Shown here: positions 44,587 through 53,527 of the stretch, piece after piece
Layout: each line of letters begins with the position of its first letter
Numbering within the stretch: the first letter of the stretch is position 1
NCBI GenBank assembly: GCA_963846775.1
Contig: CAWJXB010000006.1
Coordinates: forward strand, 2,108,001 to 2,172,000
From: CAVYXA01 sp963846775
GTDB lineage: Bacteria > Verrucomicrobiota > Verrucomicrobiia > Chthoniobacterales > UBA10450
Reading direction: 5' to 3'
DNA length: 64,000 bases
Made by a program: the position numbers and the translations under genes
Notes under the pieces: generated by a model
Databases searched by the model: none
Told to the model about the DNA's origin: nothing
Seen by the model: only the letters and a program-made list of their open reading frames with translations

Positions 44587-45591
44587 TTACGGAGCGTAGT
44601 AGCTCGGTAAAAAGTAAGCCCGGCCTGATTCGAGCTGAGGCATGAGTTGCCGCGGCAGTTGCAGTTCGATCTTGGAATCGGCCTGGCCGAACGCGCGGAA
44701 TAATCGGCCGAGACTGAACGGCGCCGCGTATTTCACGATCTTGGCGTCGGGCGCGCGCCCCAGTTCTTTCGCCTTGGCAAACGCGTCCTCCACTTGCCCA
44801 AGCCCGTCAATCAATTTGTGATCCAGCGCATCTCTGCCCGACAAAATCCGGCCATCCGCGACCGTATTTCGCAACAAATCGGCGGGGACACTGCGCTCTT
44901 TCGCGACGATGCCGAGAAATTTGTCGTACGTTTTCATCACGAAACTTTGCACGAGCTCGCGTTCCTCCGGCGTGATCGGGCGCGCCCCGTTCAGCATGTC
45001 CTTGAACTTTCCGCTCTTGAACACAACTGCCGCCAACCCGACTTTGTTAAACAACTGCTCATAATTCAGCGTTTGGATGATCACCCCGATGCTGCCGGTG
45101 ATGGTCGTATCGTTCGCCATCAAGAATTTCCCGCCGCACGAGACATAATATCCGCCCGAAGCAGCCAGCGATTCCATGTAGACCACGACCGGCTTCCGCG
45201 CTCGCGCGCGCACGACGGCGTCATAGATCTGGTCGGAGGCAGTTACTTCGCCGCCCGGCGAATCGACTTCCAGAACAATGGCTTTCACGCGATCGTCATC
45301 GGCCGCTTGTTGCAGTGCTGCTCGCATATCGTCCACCATCGTGTCGCGCGTATTGCCGGGAATCGAAGAACTGATCAGACCGCGCAGTGTGACGATCACA
45401 ATTCGGTCGCTCGAACCACGCACTCCACGTTGCACCAGCACTTCGCGAAAACGCGGCATCACTTCCGGCTCGCGGATCACACCAGCCGCGCGCTGAAACA
45501 TCGACACCGCCAGGATAAAATTGAAGAACACGCTCCCGCACAGCGCGACAAACAAAAAAATCGTCAGACAGCCAAGCTTCCGATCCGCCAT
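44587..45591 (-). CDS. sppA: Signal peptide peptidase SppA, S49 family
   Basis: 334 residues, the short single-domain form. One N-terminal membrane anchor (LTIFLFVALCGSVFFNFILA). S49 core with LEVDSPGGEV, catalytic Ser145 in SLAASGGYYVS, TITGSIGVI and a Lys in FKSGKFKD (192-197) as the base. Degrades cleaved signal peptides in the membrane. First gene of the downstream minus-strand run. Confidence 0.94.
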   Translation of the reverse strand: MADRKLGCLTIFLFVALCGSVFFNFILAVSMFQRAAGVIREPEVMPRFREVLVQRGVRGSSDRIVIVTLRGLISSSIPGNTRDTMVDDMRAALQQAADDDRVKAIVLEVDSPGGEVTASDQIYDAVVRARARKPVVVYMESLAASGGYYVSCGGKFLMANDTTITGSIGVIIQTLNYEQLFNKVGLAAVVFKSGKFKDMLNGARPITPEERELVQSFVMKTYDKFLGIVAKERSVPADLLRNTVADGRILSGRDALDHKLIDGLGQVEDAFAKAKELGRAPDAKIVKYAAPFSLGRLFRAFGQADSKIELQLPRQLMPQLESGRAYFLPSYYAP

Positions 45592-45780
45592 AACGCCGCC
45601 AAACTCGCGGAGAAGACGCCGCCGCTCAAGCGCTTTCCGTTCGGAATTAGTGGCGGTCTCATTTTTTTATGCGACTTTCCAAATCGGGCTGTGCGAATTA
45701 GAGCCGTGCGAATGATTATGGGAGAAAATCGGGGGCAACGCGGTGGCCTGGAAGCTGCTCAATCAGGTCAGCACGACTTT

Positions 45781-46005
45781 ATGAGTAGCAACGCCGATGT
45801 TTTCATGGGCCAAACCCCCGGCGGCCGTGGTCGCAAAGCAAAAGCGCGCCGGAAACAGGGTCGTGGCCGCCCACGGAAGACCCCGGGATTCGACGAGCAA
45901 AATGGCGACCCGGAATTGGCCGCGCCGGGCAGTCTGACGCGCACCAAAGCGCTGTTGTTGGCCGCGCTGCGGGTCTGGGAATTGAAGCACCGGATCGGGG
46001 ACTGA
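45781..46005 (+). CDS. Possible small basic protein with AT-hook-like motif
   Basis: 74 codons from ATG 45781. The first half is rich in Gly, Arg and Lys with a GRGRPRK core, the AT-hook signature; the second half (SLTRTKALLLAALRVWELKH) can form one amphipathic helix. The longer open frame to the left is antisense to sppA and is not credible. No clear ribosome binding site. It could be a nucleoid-associated protein, or chance coding; the rest of 45592-46160 holds only a short inverted repeat. Confidence 0.4.
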   Translation: MSSNADVFMGQTPGGRGRKAKARRKQGRGRPRKTPGFDEQNGDPELAAPGSLTRTKALLLAALRVWELKHRIGD

Positions 46006-46038
46006 GGGCGCGCTGCCGCGTGCGGTGATTCGTTGAAC

Positions 46039-46089
46039 CGTTAAATCGGTACCTCGGAAGAGCCTGCCTTCTCGATTCTCGATTTAACG
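46039..46089. repeat. 10-bp perfect inverted repeat upstream of tRNA-Arg
   Basis: CGTTAAATCG (46039-46048) and CGATTTAACG (46080-46089) flank a 31-base loop. Adjoining GTGATTCGTT and ATTCAC extend the symmetry loosely. Function unknown. Confidence 0.45.
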
Positions 46090-46160
46090 ATTCACAGTTC
46101 TTGGGCCACATTCTAGCTGGATTTTCCTCGGTTGTACAGCGACATATTTCGTCGTTGTCT

Positions 46161-46234
46161 GCGCCCGTAGCTCAGCCGGATAGAGCAACGGATTTCTAAT
46201 CCGTGGGTCGGGTGTTCGAGTCACCCCGGGCGCG
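46161..46234 (+). tRNA. tRNA-Arg (anticodon TCT)
   Basis: 74 bases. Acceptor GCGCCCG pairs with CGGGCGC, discriminator G, CCA not encoded. D arm GCTC-AGCCGGATA-GAGC. Anticodon arm ACGGA-TTTCTAA-TCCGT with anticodon TCT reading AGA/AGG. T arm GGGTG-TTCGAGT-CACCC. All stems are fully paired. No repeat of its 3' end is seen nearby, so no integrated element is indicated. Confidence 0.97.
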
Positions 46235-46393
46235 GTTTCCTGAAATGTGAACGGTGAACAGTGCGACGTGCGCGCCCTGCCAATTTTCTGATCACGGATC
46301 ACTGATCACAGATTCCTTCCCCGCACGCCACCGCCGCTCGTGTTCGAGCAACCGCATTTTGGCGCGACGATTCCCTCCCATTACGAATCGGCT

Positions 46394-48082
46394 CTACGGC
46401 AATGCTAAGCCAGACCGTGATTTCACCAGGGAGACATCGGAGCCAGTAATAAATCCGTTGGCTGTCACATCGTTGCGGAAATTCGCGCTTGTCAATGGCG
46501 TGCCGGTTTGAGCTTTTGTTTGCGCGACGTCGGCAGAATTCACTGCCCCGTTCCCATTTGTATCGCCAACGAGAAGATGCATGCTCACCGAAGTGTCCGG
46601 CAGAACATTTGAGGATGTGTCAGTCACGTTGCTAAGAGTGAGTGTGATTGTCTGGACGTCGGCAACGCCGTTCAGATTTACGGTCATTGTGTTGCCGGTG
46701 AATATTGGGCTTCCCGCGACGCCACCAATTCCTCCGGTAACGCTGGCATCACCGCTAACAACATCGTTGTTGAACATGAAGACGAGGGTATGATTGCCGC
46801 TGCTGGACCGGCATTCAACACCTGGTTCGCCCGTAAGTGGAAGACCGACATTGAATGTACCCGCGGTGCCGTGCGTTTTTCGCGAAACGGCGGAAGTGAG
46901 TAGCAGCGCCGGCGTCACGGTAACTCTCTCATCGTCGCACGTGCTGGTGGCCGGATTGTGCTCATCGTCGCCACTGTAAGATGCTTGCCAATAAAACGTG
47001 CCGACCTCGTTGAAGACGATTGGGTCGGAGTCAGGCACCTGACCATTGGTCACGGTCTTAGTTCCGGCGGTTGCAAAAAGCGTTGTGCAGTTTTCATCAG
47101 AAAAGACTTTGTACGTGACTGTGCCGGTCGCGGTGTTGGAGTTCACTCCTTCTAACTCCGCCGTATCCCACACCGCCGTTCCCTGAGGAACGCTGATGAT
47201 CGGAGCGTGCTGAACCCCATCGGTGAGCGAAGTCTCAATCGCCGTTCCGCTGATCAGGCTGCGCGCTTGAATAAAAACCGCCGAATCAAACACGCCGTCG
47301 CTTGCATCCGCGATTGCGAGTTTCATGTGGTTGACTTCGCCGGGGATCACCGTTGCAGAAATTGTGAGCACAACCGTCAGCCCATCCATCTGCGTGTCGA
47401 TCGTGACTGATGGACGCACGTTATCGATAAAGAACTCCGGATGATGCGGCGCCGGATCTCCTCCGTTGTCATTGCCGTTGTTGATCGTGTTGATCGATAC
47501 CGGCTCGTTAGTCCCAGGGACAACCGCGACATTCACGCCATTGATGTAAAACGCGAAGACGTCGTTGTATTGCGTATTCGAATAATCGCTGTACTCCTCC
47601 GAGGAAAACACATATTTGAACTGCACCGTCGAATACTGCGGCACAAAATCGAATTCGAGGATCGTGGCATCGAACGTGGGATTGCCCGAGAGTTGGGTCA
47701 GATCCGGATCACCGGGCAAACCAAAATCGCTGCTGTTAGACCAGCCGTCGGGGCCGGTAAGTTCAAAACACGTGTTCGGCCCCTCGATACCGACGCTGCA
47801 CGGTGGATCGCCGCTGATGGTCTGGACGGCGCCAGAATTTAGAATGATGCCAGAGTCGAAGCCGACAATGTTTAACCCGCCGCTAAAGGTTCCAGCGGCG
47901 CGCGGGCTGCCGGTATAAGTTATGTTCGAGATCGTGACCGCACTCCCGACGAGTGAGCTCGCCAGGTCGGTTGGTGTCACGCCATGATTCAAATCGCTGA
48001 CAACAAGGCCAGCGTCACTCATCCTTACGAGCGCAGCTAAGATAGCCGCGGTTATCGCAAAAAATTTTGTTTGGTTTTTCAT
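46394..48082 (-). CDS. Secreted choice-of-anchor L protein with SRKxHG-dockerin module
   Basis: 562 residues. Signal peptide KFFAITAAILAALVRMSDA. Residues about 25-290 are a choice-of-anchor L domain: SAVTISNITYTGSPRAAGTF, GFDSGIILNSG, PDLTQLSG, FKYVFSSEEYSDY, NDVFAFYINGVNVA. A short Ig-like part follows (TYKVFSDENCTTLF), then TSAVSRKTHGTAGTFNV and two dockerin-type loops (GDTNGNGAVNSADVAQTKAQ and NDVTANGFITGSDVSLVKS), ending SGLALP. Fourth and smallest carrier of the C-terminal module. Confidence 0.9.
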   Translation of the reverse strand: MKNQTKFFAITAAILAALVRMSDAGLVVSDLNHGVTPTDLASSLVGSAVTISNITYTGSPRAAGTFSGGLNIVGFDSGIILNSGAVQTISGDPPCSVGIEGPNTCFELTGPDGWSNSSDFGLPGDPDLTQLSGNPTFDATILEFDFVPQYSTVQFKYVFSSEEYSDYSNTQYNDVFAFYINGVNVAVVPGTNEPVSINTINNGNDNGGDPAPHHPEFFIDNVRPSVTIDTQMDGLTVVLTISATVIPGEVNHMKLAIADASDGVFDSAVFIQARSLISGTAIETSLTDGVQHAPIISVPQGTAVWDTAELEGVNSNTATGTVTYKVFSDENCTTLFATAGTKTVTNGQVPDSDPIVFNEVGTFYWQASYSGDDEHNPATSTCDDERVTVTPALLLTSAVSRKTHGTAGTFNVGLPLTGEPGVECRSSSGNHTLVFMFNNDVVSGDASVTGGIGGVAGSPIFTGNTMTVNLNGVADVQTITLTLSNVTDTSSNVLPDTSVSMHLLVGDTNGNGAVNSADVAQTKAQTGTPLTSANFRNDVTANGFITGSDVSLVKSRSGLALP

Positions 48083-48219
48083 TGTAAAAGGTGCCTTTCA
48101 ACCACCGATTACAACGTCCCGCTTGGATCTCAGCCCGCCGCGCGCCGTTTGCGAAAAGCTGTTCGAATTTTGCGATCTCCTTCAGACCGGGCCTGATCTC
48201 CATCAAGATCGACGATCGA

Positions 48220-49282
48220 TTACCTACTGCTCAGCTTTCTTTCGTGTTCGAGCAGCCATTTCTTGCGCCAGAGCCCACCGCCGTAACCGCATAACGTTCC
48301 ATCAGCACGAATAACGCGATGACATGGAATGACGATGCACATCATGTTTTCGCCATTGGCACGTCCGACAGCGCGGCGCATTTGAACATCGCCCAGCTTC
48401 TTTGCCATCCACGAATACGAACGCGTTTCGCCGATCGGAATCGAACGCAGAATTTCCCAGGCGCGCAGTTGAAACGACGGAACCGACTGGCGCCAGCGGA
48501 ACATCAAACGCAAGGTTCTTGCCTGAAAAATAATCGCCGAGTTGCAACCGCAACGCATCGAGATGTCGATGTTCGCCCGGCACAACATTTGTTCGGAGCC
48601 GGTTTCGCAACACCGACAATTCGCGCTCGGTCGCGCGCCGATCGATGAATTCCAACAATCGTAAGCCTTCGTCGTCGGCTACCGCGATCATCGGACCAAG
48701 CGGACTCTCAATTCGTTGAGCCAACAATGGCGAGCGCGCTTTGGCCTCGCTTGGCGGTTCGCCGAAAAGTTTGGCGAACGCTTCCCGAAACCCGCTGTCC
48801 GATTCAAAGCCGCTCCCGTTTTTTGCTTCGTCCACACGCGCGCCGCGCCGGACGTCTCCCAGCGCCAGGCCGAGTCGGCGCGCGCGATGGTAGGCTTGAA
48901 ACGTCATTCCGTAATAGCGTTTGAATTGGCGTCGTGCTGTCGATGGATCGATCGCAAGCGCGGCCAGTTCTTTGTCCGTCAGCCGACCGCCGGGCGCGCG
49001 TTCCACTTCTACGCGCAGGCGCTCAATCAGCTCCGGCGGACGTCCATTCGCATCTAACGGTCGGCAGCGCAGACATGGCCGGAAACCGCCCTCCAATGCC
49101 TCGTTAGGCGTAGCAAAAAAATCGACGTTCTGGCGCGCTGGCTTTTTCGCCGAGCACGTTGGCCGGCAAAAAATTCCCGTCGTGCGCACGCCGACAAAGA
49201 AGATTCCTTCAAAGCTCGAATCACGATTCACCAGTGCGTGGTACATCGTTTCCTGAGGCGGAAGTAATTCTGGCGTTTTCAT
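48220..49282 (-). pseudogene. ada: Ada-type methylated-DNA repair protein, interrupted by one frameshift
   Basis: Two overlapping frames together make one Ada protein. The first (start ATG 49282) holds the zinc-binding phosphotriester-repair domain with Cys39, Cys43, Cys70 and Cys73 (CRPTC...CLRC) and an AraC-like helix-turn-helix (STARRQFKRYYGMTFQAYHR). It then holds the first part of the methyltransferase domain. The second frame carries FQLRAWEILRSIPIGETRSY and the active-site IVIPCHRVI, ending at 48220. The switch is near 48477, where one extra base (or two missing) follows GGTTCCGTC. Either a recent mutation or a base-calling error. If intact, it would repair O6-alkylguanine and activate its own regulon. 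Confidence 0.88.
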
Positions 49283-49350
49283 GTGCACAGCTTATGTCCA
49301 TTCAATCTAACCCCGCATCGACGAAATTCAGGCAGCGAATTCAGCCTCTC

Positions 49351-49422
49351 TGTAGCGGCGGTCTGCGACCGTCACAAACTTCCCCGGCCAAAAACGGCGA
49401 CACTCGTAGAGCGCCGCTACAG
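49351..49422. repeat. Double-hairpin palindromic repeat, copy E
   Basis: Left half TGTAGCGGCGGTC-TGC-GACCGT; right half read inversely is TGTAGCGGCGCTC-TAC-GAGTGTCGCC. The best-preserved ends of the family (TGTAGCGGCG and CGCCGCTACA). It lies between the ada start and the thioesterase stop. Confidence 0.8.
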
Positions 49423-49423
49423 G

Positions 49424-49891
49424 TCACCAGCGATGATACGCGGGATGACCTTCTTTCACGGCCACGAAAATTCCGCGGCAGGTCGCGCAAATTTTGCCGT
49501 CTGCAGCCAGCGTTCCTTCAACGGTCGCGCGATCGTCGGTAAGATCGACAATTTTTGCGGAGAGATAAACGGAACCGTTCGTCGGCGTTGGCCGCAGAAG
49601 TTTGATCGCATATTCGGCCGTGACCGTGCAGGGCGGATTCTCGGCGTTCGCGCGCTTCATCAAATGATACGCCGCCGTCCAGTTGCAGTGACAATCCAGA
49701 AGAGTGCCGATGATCCCGCCGTTTAAAACTCCTGGGAACGCTTCGTGTTTCTGTTCCGGTTTCCATTCCGCAATCACTTCACCGTTCTTGGCGAAACTGC
49801 GGATGCGCAGGCCTTCGGCGTTGGCAGGGCCGCATCCCCAGCATGTGTTGTTAGGCGCGTATGTTTCTTGCAGTGATAACGCAGCGTTCAT
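49424..49891 (-). CDS. PaaI-type hotdog thioesterase family protein
   Basis: 155 residues, single hotdog domain. The characteristic segment is HEAFPGVLNGGIIGTLLDCH, where His-Gly-Gly-type residues of PaaI enzymes bind the thioester, followed by YAIKLLRPTPTNG and LTDDRATVEGTL. Two N-terminal Cys (CWGCGP) are typical of a subgroup. Likely hydrolyses acyl-CoA; substrate unknown. It precedes ada on the same strand, separated by a palindromic repeat. Confidence 0.85.
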   Translation of the reverse strand: MNAALSLQETYAPNNTCWGCGPANAEGLRIRSFAKNGEVIAEWKPEQKHEAFPGVLNGGIIGTLLDCHCNWTAAYHLMKRANAENPPCTVTAEYAIKLLRPTPTNGSVYLSAKIVDLTDDRATVEGTLAADGKICATCRGIFVAVKEGHPAYHRW

Positions 49892-49894
49892 GAT

Positions 49895-49966
49895 TGTAGG
49901 GCGTTTCTGCGAAACGCCAGTGAAGCTCTGTGTTGTGAGAAGGCGTCTGACACAAACGCCCTATAA
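49895..49966. repeat. Double-hairpin palindromic repeat, variant copy G
   Basis: Left half TGTAG-GGCGTTT-CTGCG-AAACGCC; right half GGCGTCTGACACAAACGCC then CTATAA. Same TGTAG plus tight hairpin design with different stem bases. Its right edge includes the prpC stop codon. Confidence 0.65.
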
Positions 49967-51100
49967 TTTTCCGGCCGACGTGCCGGGATACGGGCGCAGT
50001 TCCGGCCCGGTGTAAAGCGAGCGCGGCCGGATCAAGCGATTGTGATCGTGCTGCTCTACCACGTGCGCGCACCAGCCCGCTACGCGTGACGCGGCAAAGA
50101 TCGGCGTGTTCAACTCCGGCGGAAACTTGAGCATCGTGAAGACGGGCGCGGCGTAAAGATCGACATTGGCGCAGAGGTGTTTCTCGCGCTCCATCACTTC
50201 TTCGAGCTTTTCGCAGATCGGAATCCATTGTTCCTTGCCGGTCCGTTTACCGAGATCGCGCCCGATCTCGCGCATGATCGGCACCCGCGAATCGCCCTTC
50301 TTGTAAACGCGATGGCCGAATCCCATGATCTTTTCCTTCGCTGCCAGCTTTTTCATCAACCACGCCTCGGCCCGATCCGGCGTTTCGATTTCGTCGAGCA
50401 TCTTCATCGATTCCTCATTCGCGCCGCCGTGCAACGGCCCTTTCAAGGTGGCGCACGCGGTCGTAACCGCGGCGTAAATGTCGGCCAACGTTGAAGCGGT
50501 CACCCGCGCCGCGAAGGTCGAAGCATTGAACTCGTGATCGGCATACAGAACGAGAATCGTGTCCATCATCCGGATCTGCCAATCCTGCGGCACGTCACCA
50601 TTCAGCTTGTAGAAAAGGTTGCCGGCGAGCGTGAGATCGGTCTTCTCTGGCAACGGATCTTTGCCGTGCTGAATGCGGTAGCCATCGGTGATCAACGTTG
50701 AAACTTTCGCAATGAGCCGAATCGATTTGCGGACATTCGCGTCGTGCGAATGATCGTTCAGATCGGGATCAAACGGCGCCAGCATCGACACGCCGGTGCG
50801 CAACATGTCCATCGGATGCGTGTTCTTCGGCATCAGCCGCAACGCATCGAGCACTTGTTTCGGCACCGTGCGTTCGGTCGCGATGGTGCGGCTAAAATTG
50901 CCTAACTGTTCGAAATTCGGCAGCTCGCCGTTCAACAACAGATAAGCCACTTCCTCGAAGCTGGCTTTCTCGGCCATCTCGTGAATGTCGTAACCGCGAT
51001 ACATCAGCCCCGCATTCGGATCGACCCAGCAAATGGCCGTTTCTCCTGCAATCACACCGGCCAGACCGGGGCTGTATGGTGGTTTTTGTTCCGTGCTCAT
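49961..51100 (-). CDS. prpC: 2-methylcitrate synthase (citrate synthase family)
   Basis: 379 residues, the short bacterial class. Condenses propionyl-CoA with oxaloacetate. Catalytic set present: His in GPLHGGANEE, His in MGFGHRVYKKGD and Asp in ANVDLYAAPVF, plus the C-terminal Arg region. On sequence alone it could be a citrate synthase, but its place directly after prpD and prpB argues for methylcitrate synthase; many such enzymes accept both substrates. Gap to prpB is 76 bases. Confidence 0.92.
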   Translation of the reverse strand: MSTEQKPPYSPGLAGVIAGETAICWVDPNAGLMYRGYDIHEMAEKASFEEVAYLLLNGELPNFEQLGNFSRTIATERTVPKQVLDALRLMPKNTHPMDMLRTGVSMLAPFDPDLNDHSHDANVRKSIRLIAKVSTLITDGYRIQHGKDPLPEKTDLTLAGNLFYKLNGDVPQDWQIRMMDTILVLYADHEFNASTFAARVTASTLADIYAAVTTACATLKGPLHGGANEESMKMLDEIETPDRAEAWLMKKLAAKEKIMGFGHRVYKKGDSRVPIMREIGRDLGKRTGKEQWIPICEKLEEVMEREKHLCANVDLYAAPVFTMLKFPPELNTPIFAASRVAGWCAHVVEQHDHNRLIRPRSLYTGPELRPYPGTSAGKL

Positions 51101-51176
51101 GTGTTTCAGTTTTCCTTACTCGCGAATCGCCAACGTTCAACCGTTGCAACGAGTGAACGATGTCACGATTTGCCAC

Positions 51177-52046
51177 TCATGGTTGGATCCATGATTCTGC
51201 AGCCGGATTGTAATCGAGCAGCTCGTAAAGCTCTTGGCGTGTTTGCATCCTGTCGATCCAATCCGATTGCGTGCCGGATTTCCTCAGCGCGCGCAGAAAC
51301 TCGGCTGTCGCTTTCATGGAAACGCGAAACGCACTTTGGGGGAAAATTACCATCCGATAGCCCAGCCCGGCCAGGTCCTGGAACGAAAGCAGGGGGCTTT
51401 TGCCAAACTCAGTCATGTTCGCGAGCAACGGCACCTTCAGTTCGCGCGCGAATGTTTTGAATTCATCGGCGTTTTGCAGGGCTTCAGGAAAAATCGCATC
51501 GGCCCCGGCCTCGGTATATTTTCGGGCCCGCTTGACCGCACCGTCGAAATTTTCCACCGCGCGCGCATCCGTCCGGGCAATGATCATAAAATCTGGATCA
51601 CGCCGCGCGGCTACTGCCGCTCTAATTTTCCCGACCATTTCCTCAACATCGACCAGCGATTTGCCCGCGAGATGGCCACAGCGTTTCGGAAATTCCTGGT
51701 CCTCGATATGACAACCAGCCAGGCCCGCCGCTTCGAGTTCCCGGATCGTCCGCGCCACGTTTTCCGCGCCGCCAAAACCGGTGTCAGCATCGACAATCGC
51801 CGGAATTTTTACCGCTTGTGCAATGTAACCCGCGAGCCGCGCGACTTCAGCGAGCGTAAGCAATCCAATGTCCGGCACGCCTGCCGTGCCATTCGCCAGG
51901 CCCGCGCCGCTAACGTAAACTGCCTCGAATCCCGCGCGCTCGACCTGCCGAGCCATGCTCGCATTCGGCACCCCCGGCATCATCACCGCGCCTTTTGCGA
52001 TTAACTGGCGTAACCGAGGAGTTTTGCTTTTCATTTCATCGCGCAT
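51177..52046 (-). CDS. prpB: 2-methylisocitrate lyase
   Basis: About 289 residues, isocitrate lyase/PEP mutase superfamily. Splits 2-methylisocitrate into pyruvate and succinate. Diagnostic IEDQEFPKRCGH with the catalytic Cys, metal-binding IVDADTGFGG, and NMTEFGKSPL. The start at 52046 overlaps the prpD end by 16 bases; Met 52034, with an ATGA overlap, is equally plausible. Confidence 0.95.
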   Translation of the reverse strand: MRDEMKSKTPRLRQLIAKGAVMMPGVPNASMARQVERAGFEAVYVSGAGLANGTAGVPDIGLLTLAEVARLAGYIAQAVKIPAIVDADTGFGGAENVARTIRELEAAGLAGCHIEDQEFPKRCGHLAGKSLVDVEEMVGKIRAAVAARRDPDFMIIARTDARAVENFDGAVKRARKYTEAGADAIFPEALQNADEFKTFARELKVPLLANMTEFGKSPLLSFQDLAGLGYRMVIFPQSAFRVSMKATAEFLRALRKSGTQSDWIDRMQTRQELYELLDYNPAAESWIQP

Positions 52047-53425
52047 GCCTGCATCAGTTCGTCCACGCTCTTTGCTTCATCGAGTTTCCACGCAAGATCG
52101 ACAATCTTCTGTGCACGAATTTCCCCGAGCGTGGGCACGACCAGGGCGTTGAATTTGCCCACCAGCTCTTGGTCGCTCACCGGGTTCAATGCGTTACCCA
52201 GCGGGTAATCAACGCGTTTCGTCAGCTCGCGCCCGTCCTGCAATGTAACGTGAACAATGTTCGCGACTGCTTTGGCATAGAGCGCGCTCAGTTCGGCATT
52301 GCGTTGCACGGTCACATTGTCGAGAAATTTCCAGATCGCCGGATCCATGAAACGGTCTGGCTGAAATTGTCGATCCGTCACTTCGCCGTCGATCAACGCA
52401 ATCGCGGTAATGTAGGGCAGACTATGGTCTGCCGTTTCGCGCGTTTCCGGTTTCCATTTCTCCGGCTCGCTCCCGATAATATCGACCGATGCGTCGTGAC
52501 TCTCGATTCTGATCGATTGAATTTTTGCGGGATCCCCGATTTCTTTGCGCAAAAACAACGCGGCTTCGATCGCGCTCTGGCTGTGGTATTCGGCCGGCCA
52601 GTATTTGATACTGGTCTTCAGAATCATCGACGCCGGACCTTTGCCAGTCATCGCTTCCTTTTTCTTGTCAAAGACTTCGGCCACACCGCCTAACGAAACG
52701 CCGAGTTCTTTCTCGAAACCCATCTGCCCTTCGAAAATCGGCGCCGGCCCGGTCATTCCCGCTCGGGCGAGTAACGCCGCATAAACGCCGTGACGCGCTG
52801 CATTTGCGAAGGCCACGCCCTTCCAGTGTGAAAGTTCCCCCACACGCGCCTGCCGAAACGCCGCGCAGTTCACCCCGGCGATATTGATCGCATGCCGCGT
52901 CCGTTCCGGATCGAGCTTCATTAATTTCGCTGCCGCAAGCGCAGTCGAGAAGGCGCCGTATGTCGGATGATCCCAGCCCCGCGCGCGAATGCTGGCTGCG
53001 TCACAAAAGCGGCACTGCACTTCGTAGGCGAGCGCCGCGGCGGTGATTGCTTCGCATCCAGTCGCACCCACACTTTCCGCCACTGCGAAAACCGCGGAGA
53101 GATTGTCGCTCGGATGGGCCGGCTCTTTGGACAGGTAAGTATCGTTATAATCGAAATAGCGAATACAGCAGCCGGTCGCGAACGCGGCCCAGTCCGGCGG
53201 CGCCTTGTGCGTCGTGCCGATGATTGTCGATCCGGCACGGGCCGAAAATTCCGACGCCACTTTTCTCGCGATTACGCACGGCTCTTCGTTCCACGCGCCG
53301 AGCGCGCAGCCGATGGAATCGATCACGCGCCGTTTCACTTCATGAACGACGTCCTGGGATAGATCTTCGAAATCCAGTAGGCACGCGTATTCCGCGAGTT
53401 GATGGGCAAGTGTTTTTGTGGCCAT
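52031..53425 (-). CDS. prpD: 2-methylcitrate dehydratase (MmgE/PrpD family)
   Basis: 464 residues. Iron-independent dehydratase making 2-methylaconitate. Family features: RVIDSIGCALGAW near residue 35, RYFDYNDTYLSKEPAHPSDN, RGWDHPTYGAFSTALAAAKL and KYWPAEYHSQSAIEAAL. First gene of the prpD-prpB-prpC operon; its promoter must lie in the 102-base divergent gap shared with the CoA transferase. No separate acnD/prpF genes are present, as expected when PrpD is used. Confidence 0.95.
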   Translation of the reverse strand: MATKTLAHQLAEYACLLDFEDLSQDVVHEVKRRVIDSIGCALGAWNEEPCVIARKVASEFSARAGSTIIGTTHKAPPDWAAFATGCCIRYFDYNDTYLSKEPAHPSDNLSAVFAVAESVGATGCEAITAAALAYEVQCRFCDAASIRARGWDHPTYGAFSTALAAAKLMKLDPERTRHAINIAGVNCAAFRQARVGELSHWKGVAFANAARHGVYAALLARAGMTGPAPIFEGQMGFEKELGVSLGGVAEVFDKKKEAMTGKGPASMILKTSIKYWPAEYHSQSAIEAALFLRKEIGDPAKIQSIRIESHDASVDIIGSEPEKWKPETRETADHSLPYITAIALIDGEVTDRQFQPDRFMDPAIWKFLDNVTVQRNAELSALYAKAVANIVHVTLQDGRELTKRVDYPLGNALNPVSDQELVGKFNALVVPTLGEIRAQKIVDLAWKLDEAKSVDELMQACAMK

Positions 53426-53527
53426 GAAATTGAACGTCCAATCTGCCGATGAAAATCAGGTCGGCAAGCGATTGTCGGCGTGCTCGCGGTTGCCCTGCGG
53501 TCGAAAACCGCGCACAATCTTGTCTAG

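Noticed and set aside
44794..45780. Long plus-strand ORF across sppA
   Set aside because: It is antisense to the clear SppA coding sequence; only its last part beyond sppA was kept, as a low-confidence small gene.
46084..46302. Minus-strand 72-codon ORF over the tRNA
   Set aside because: It is the antisense of tRNA-Arg; the peptide with VTRTPDPRIRNPLLYPAEL is a well-known artefact of tRNA reverse strands.
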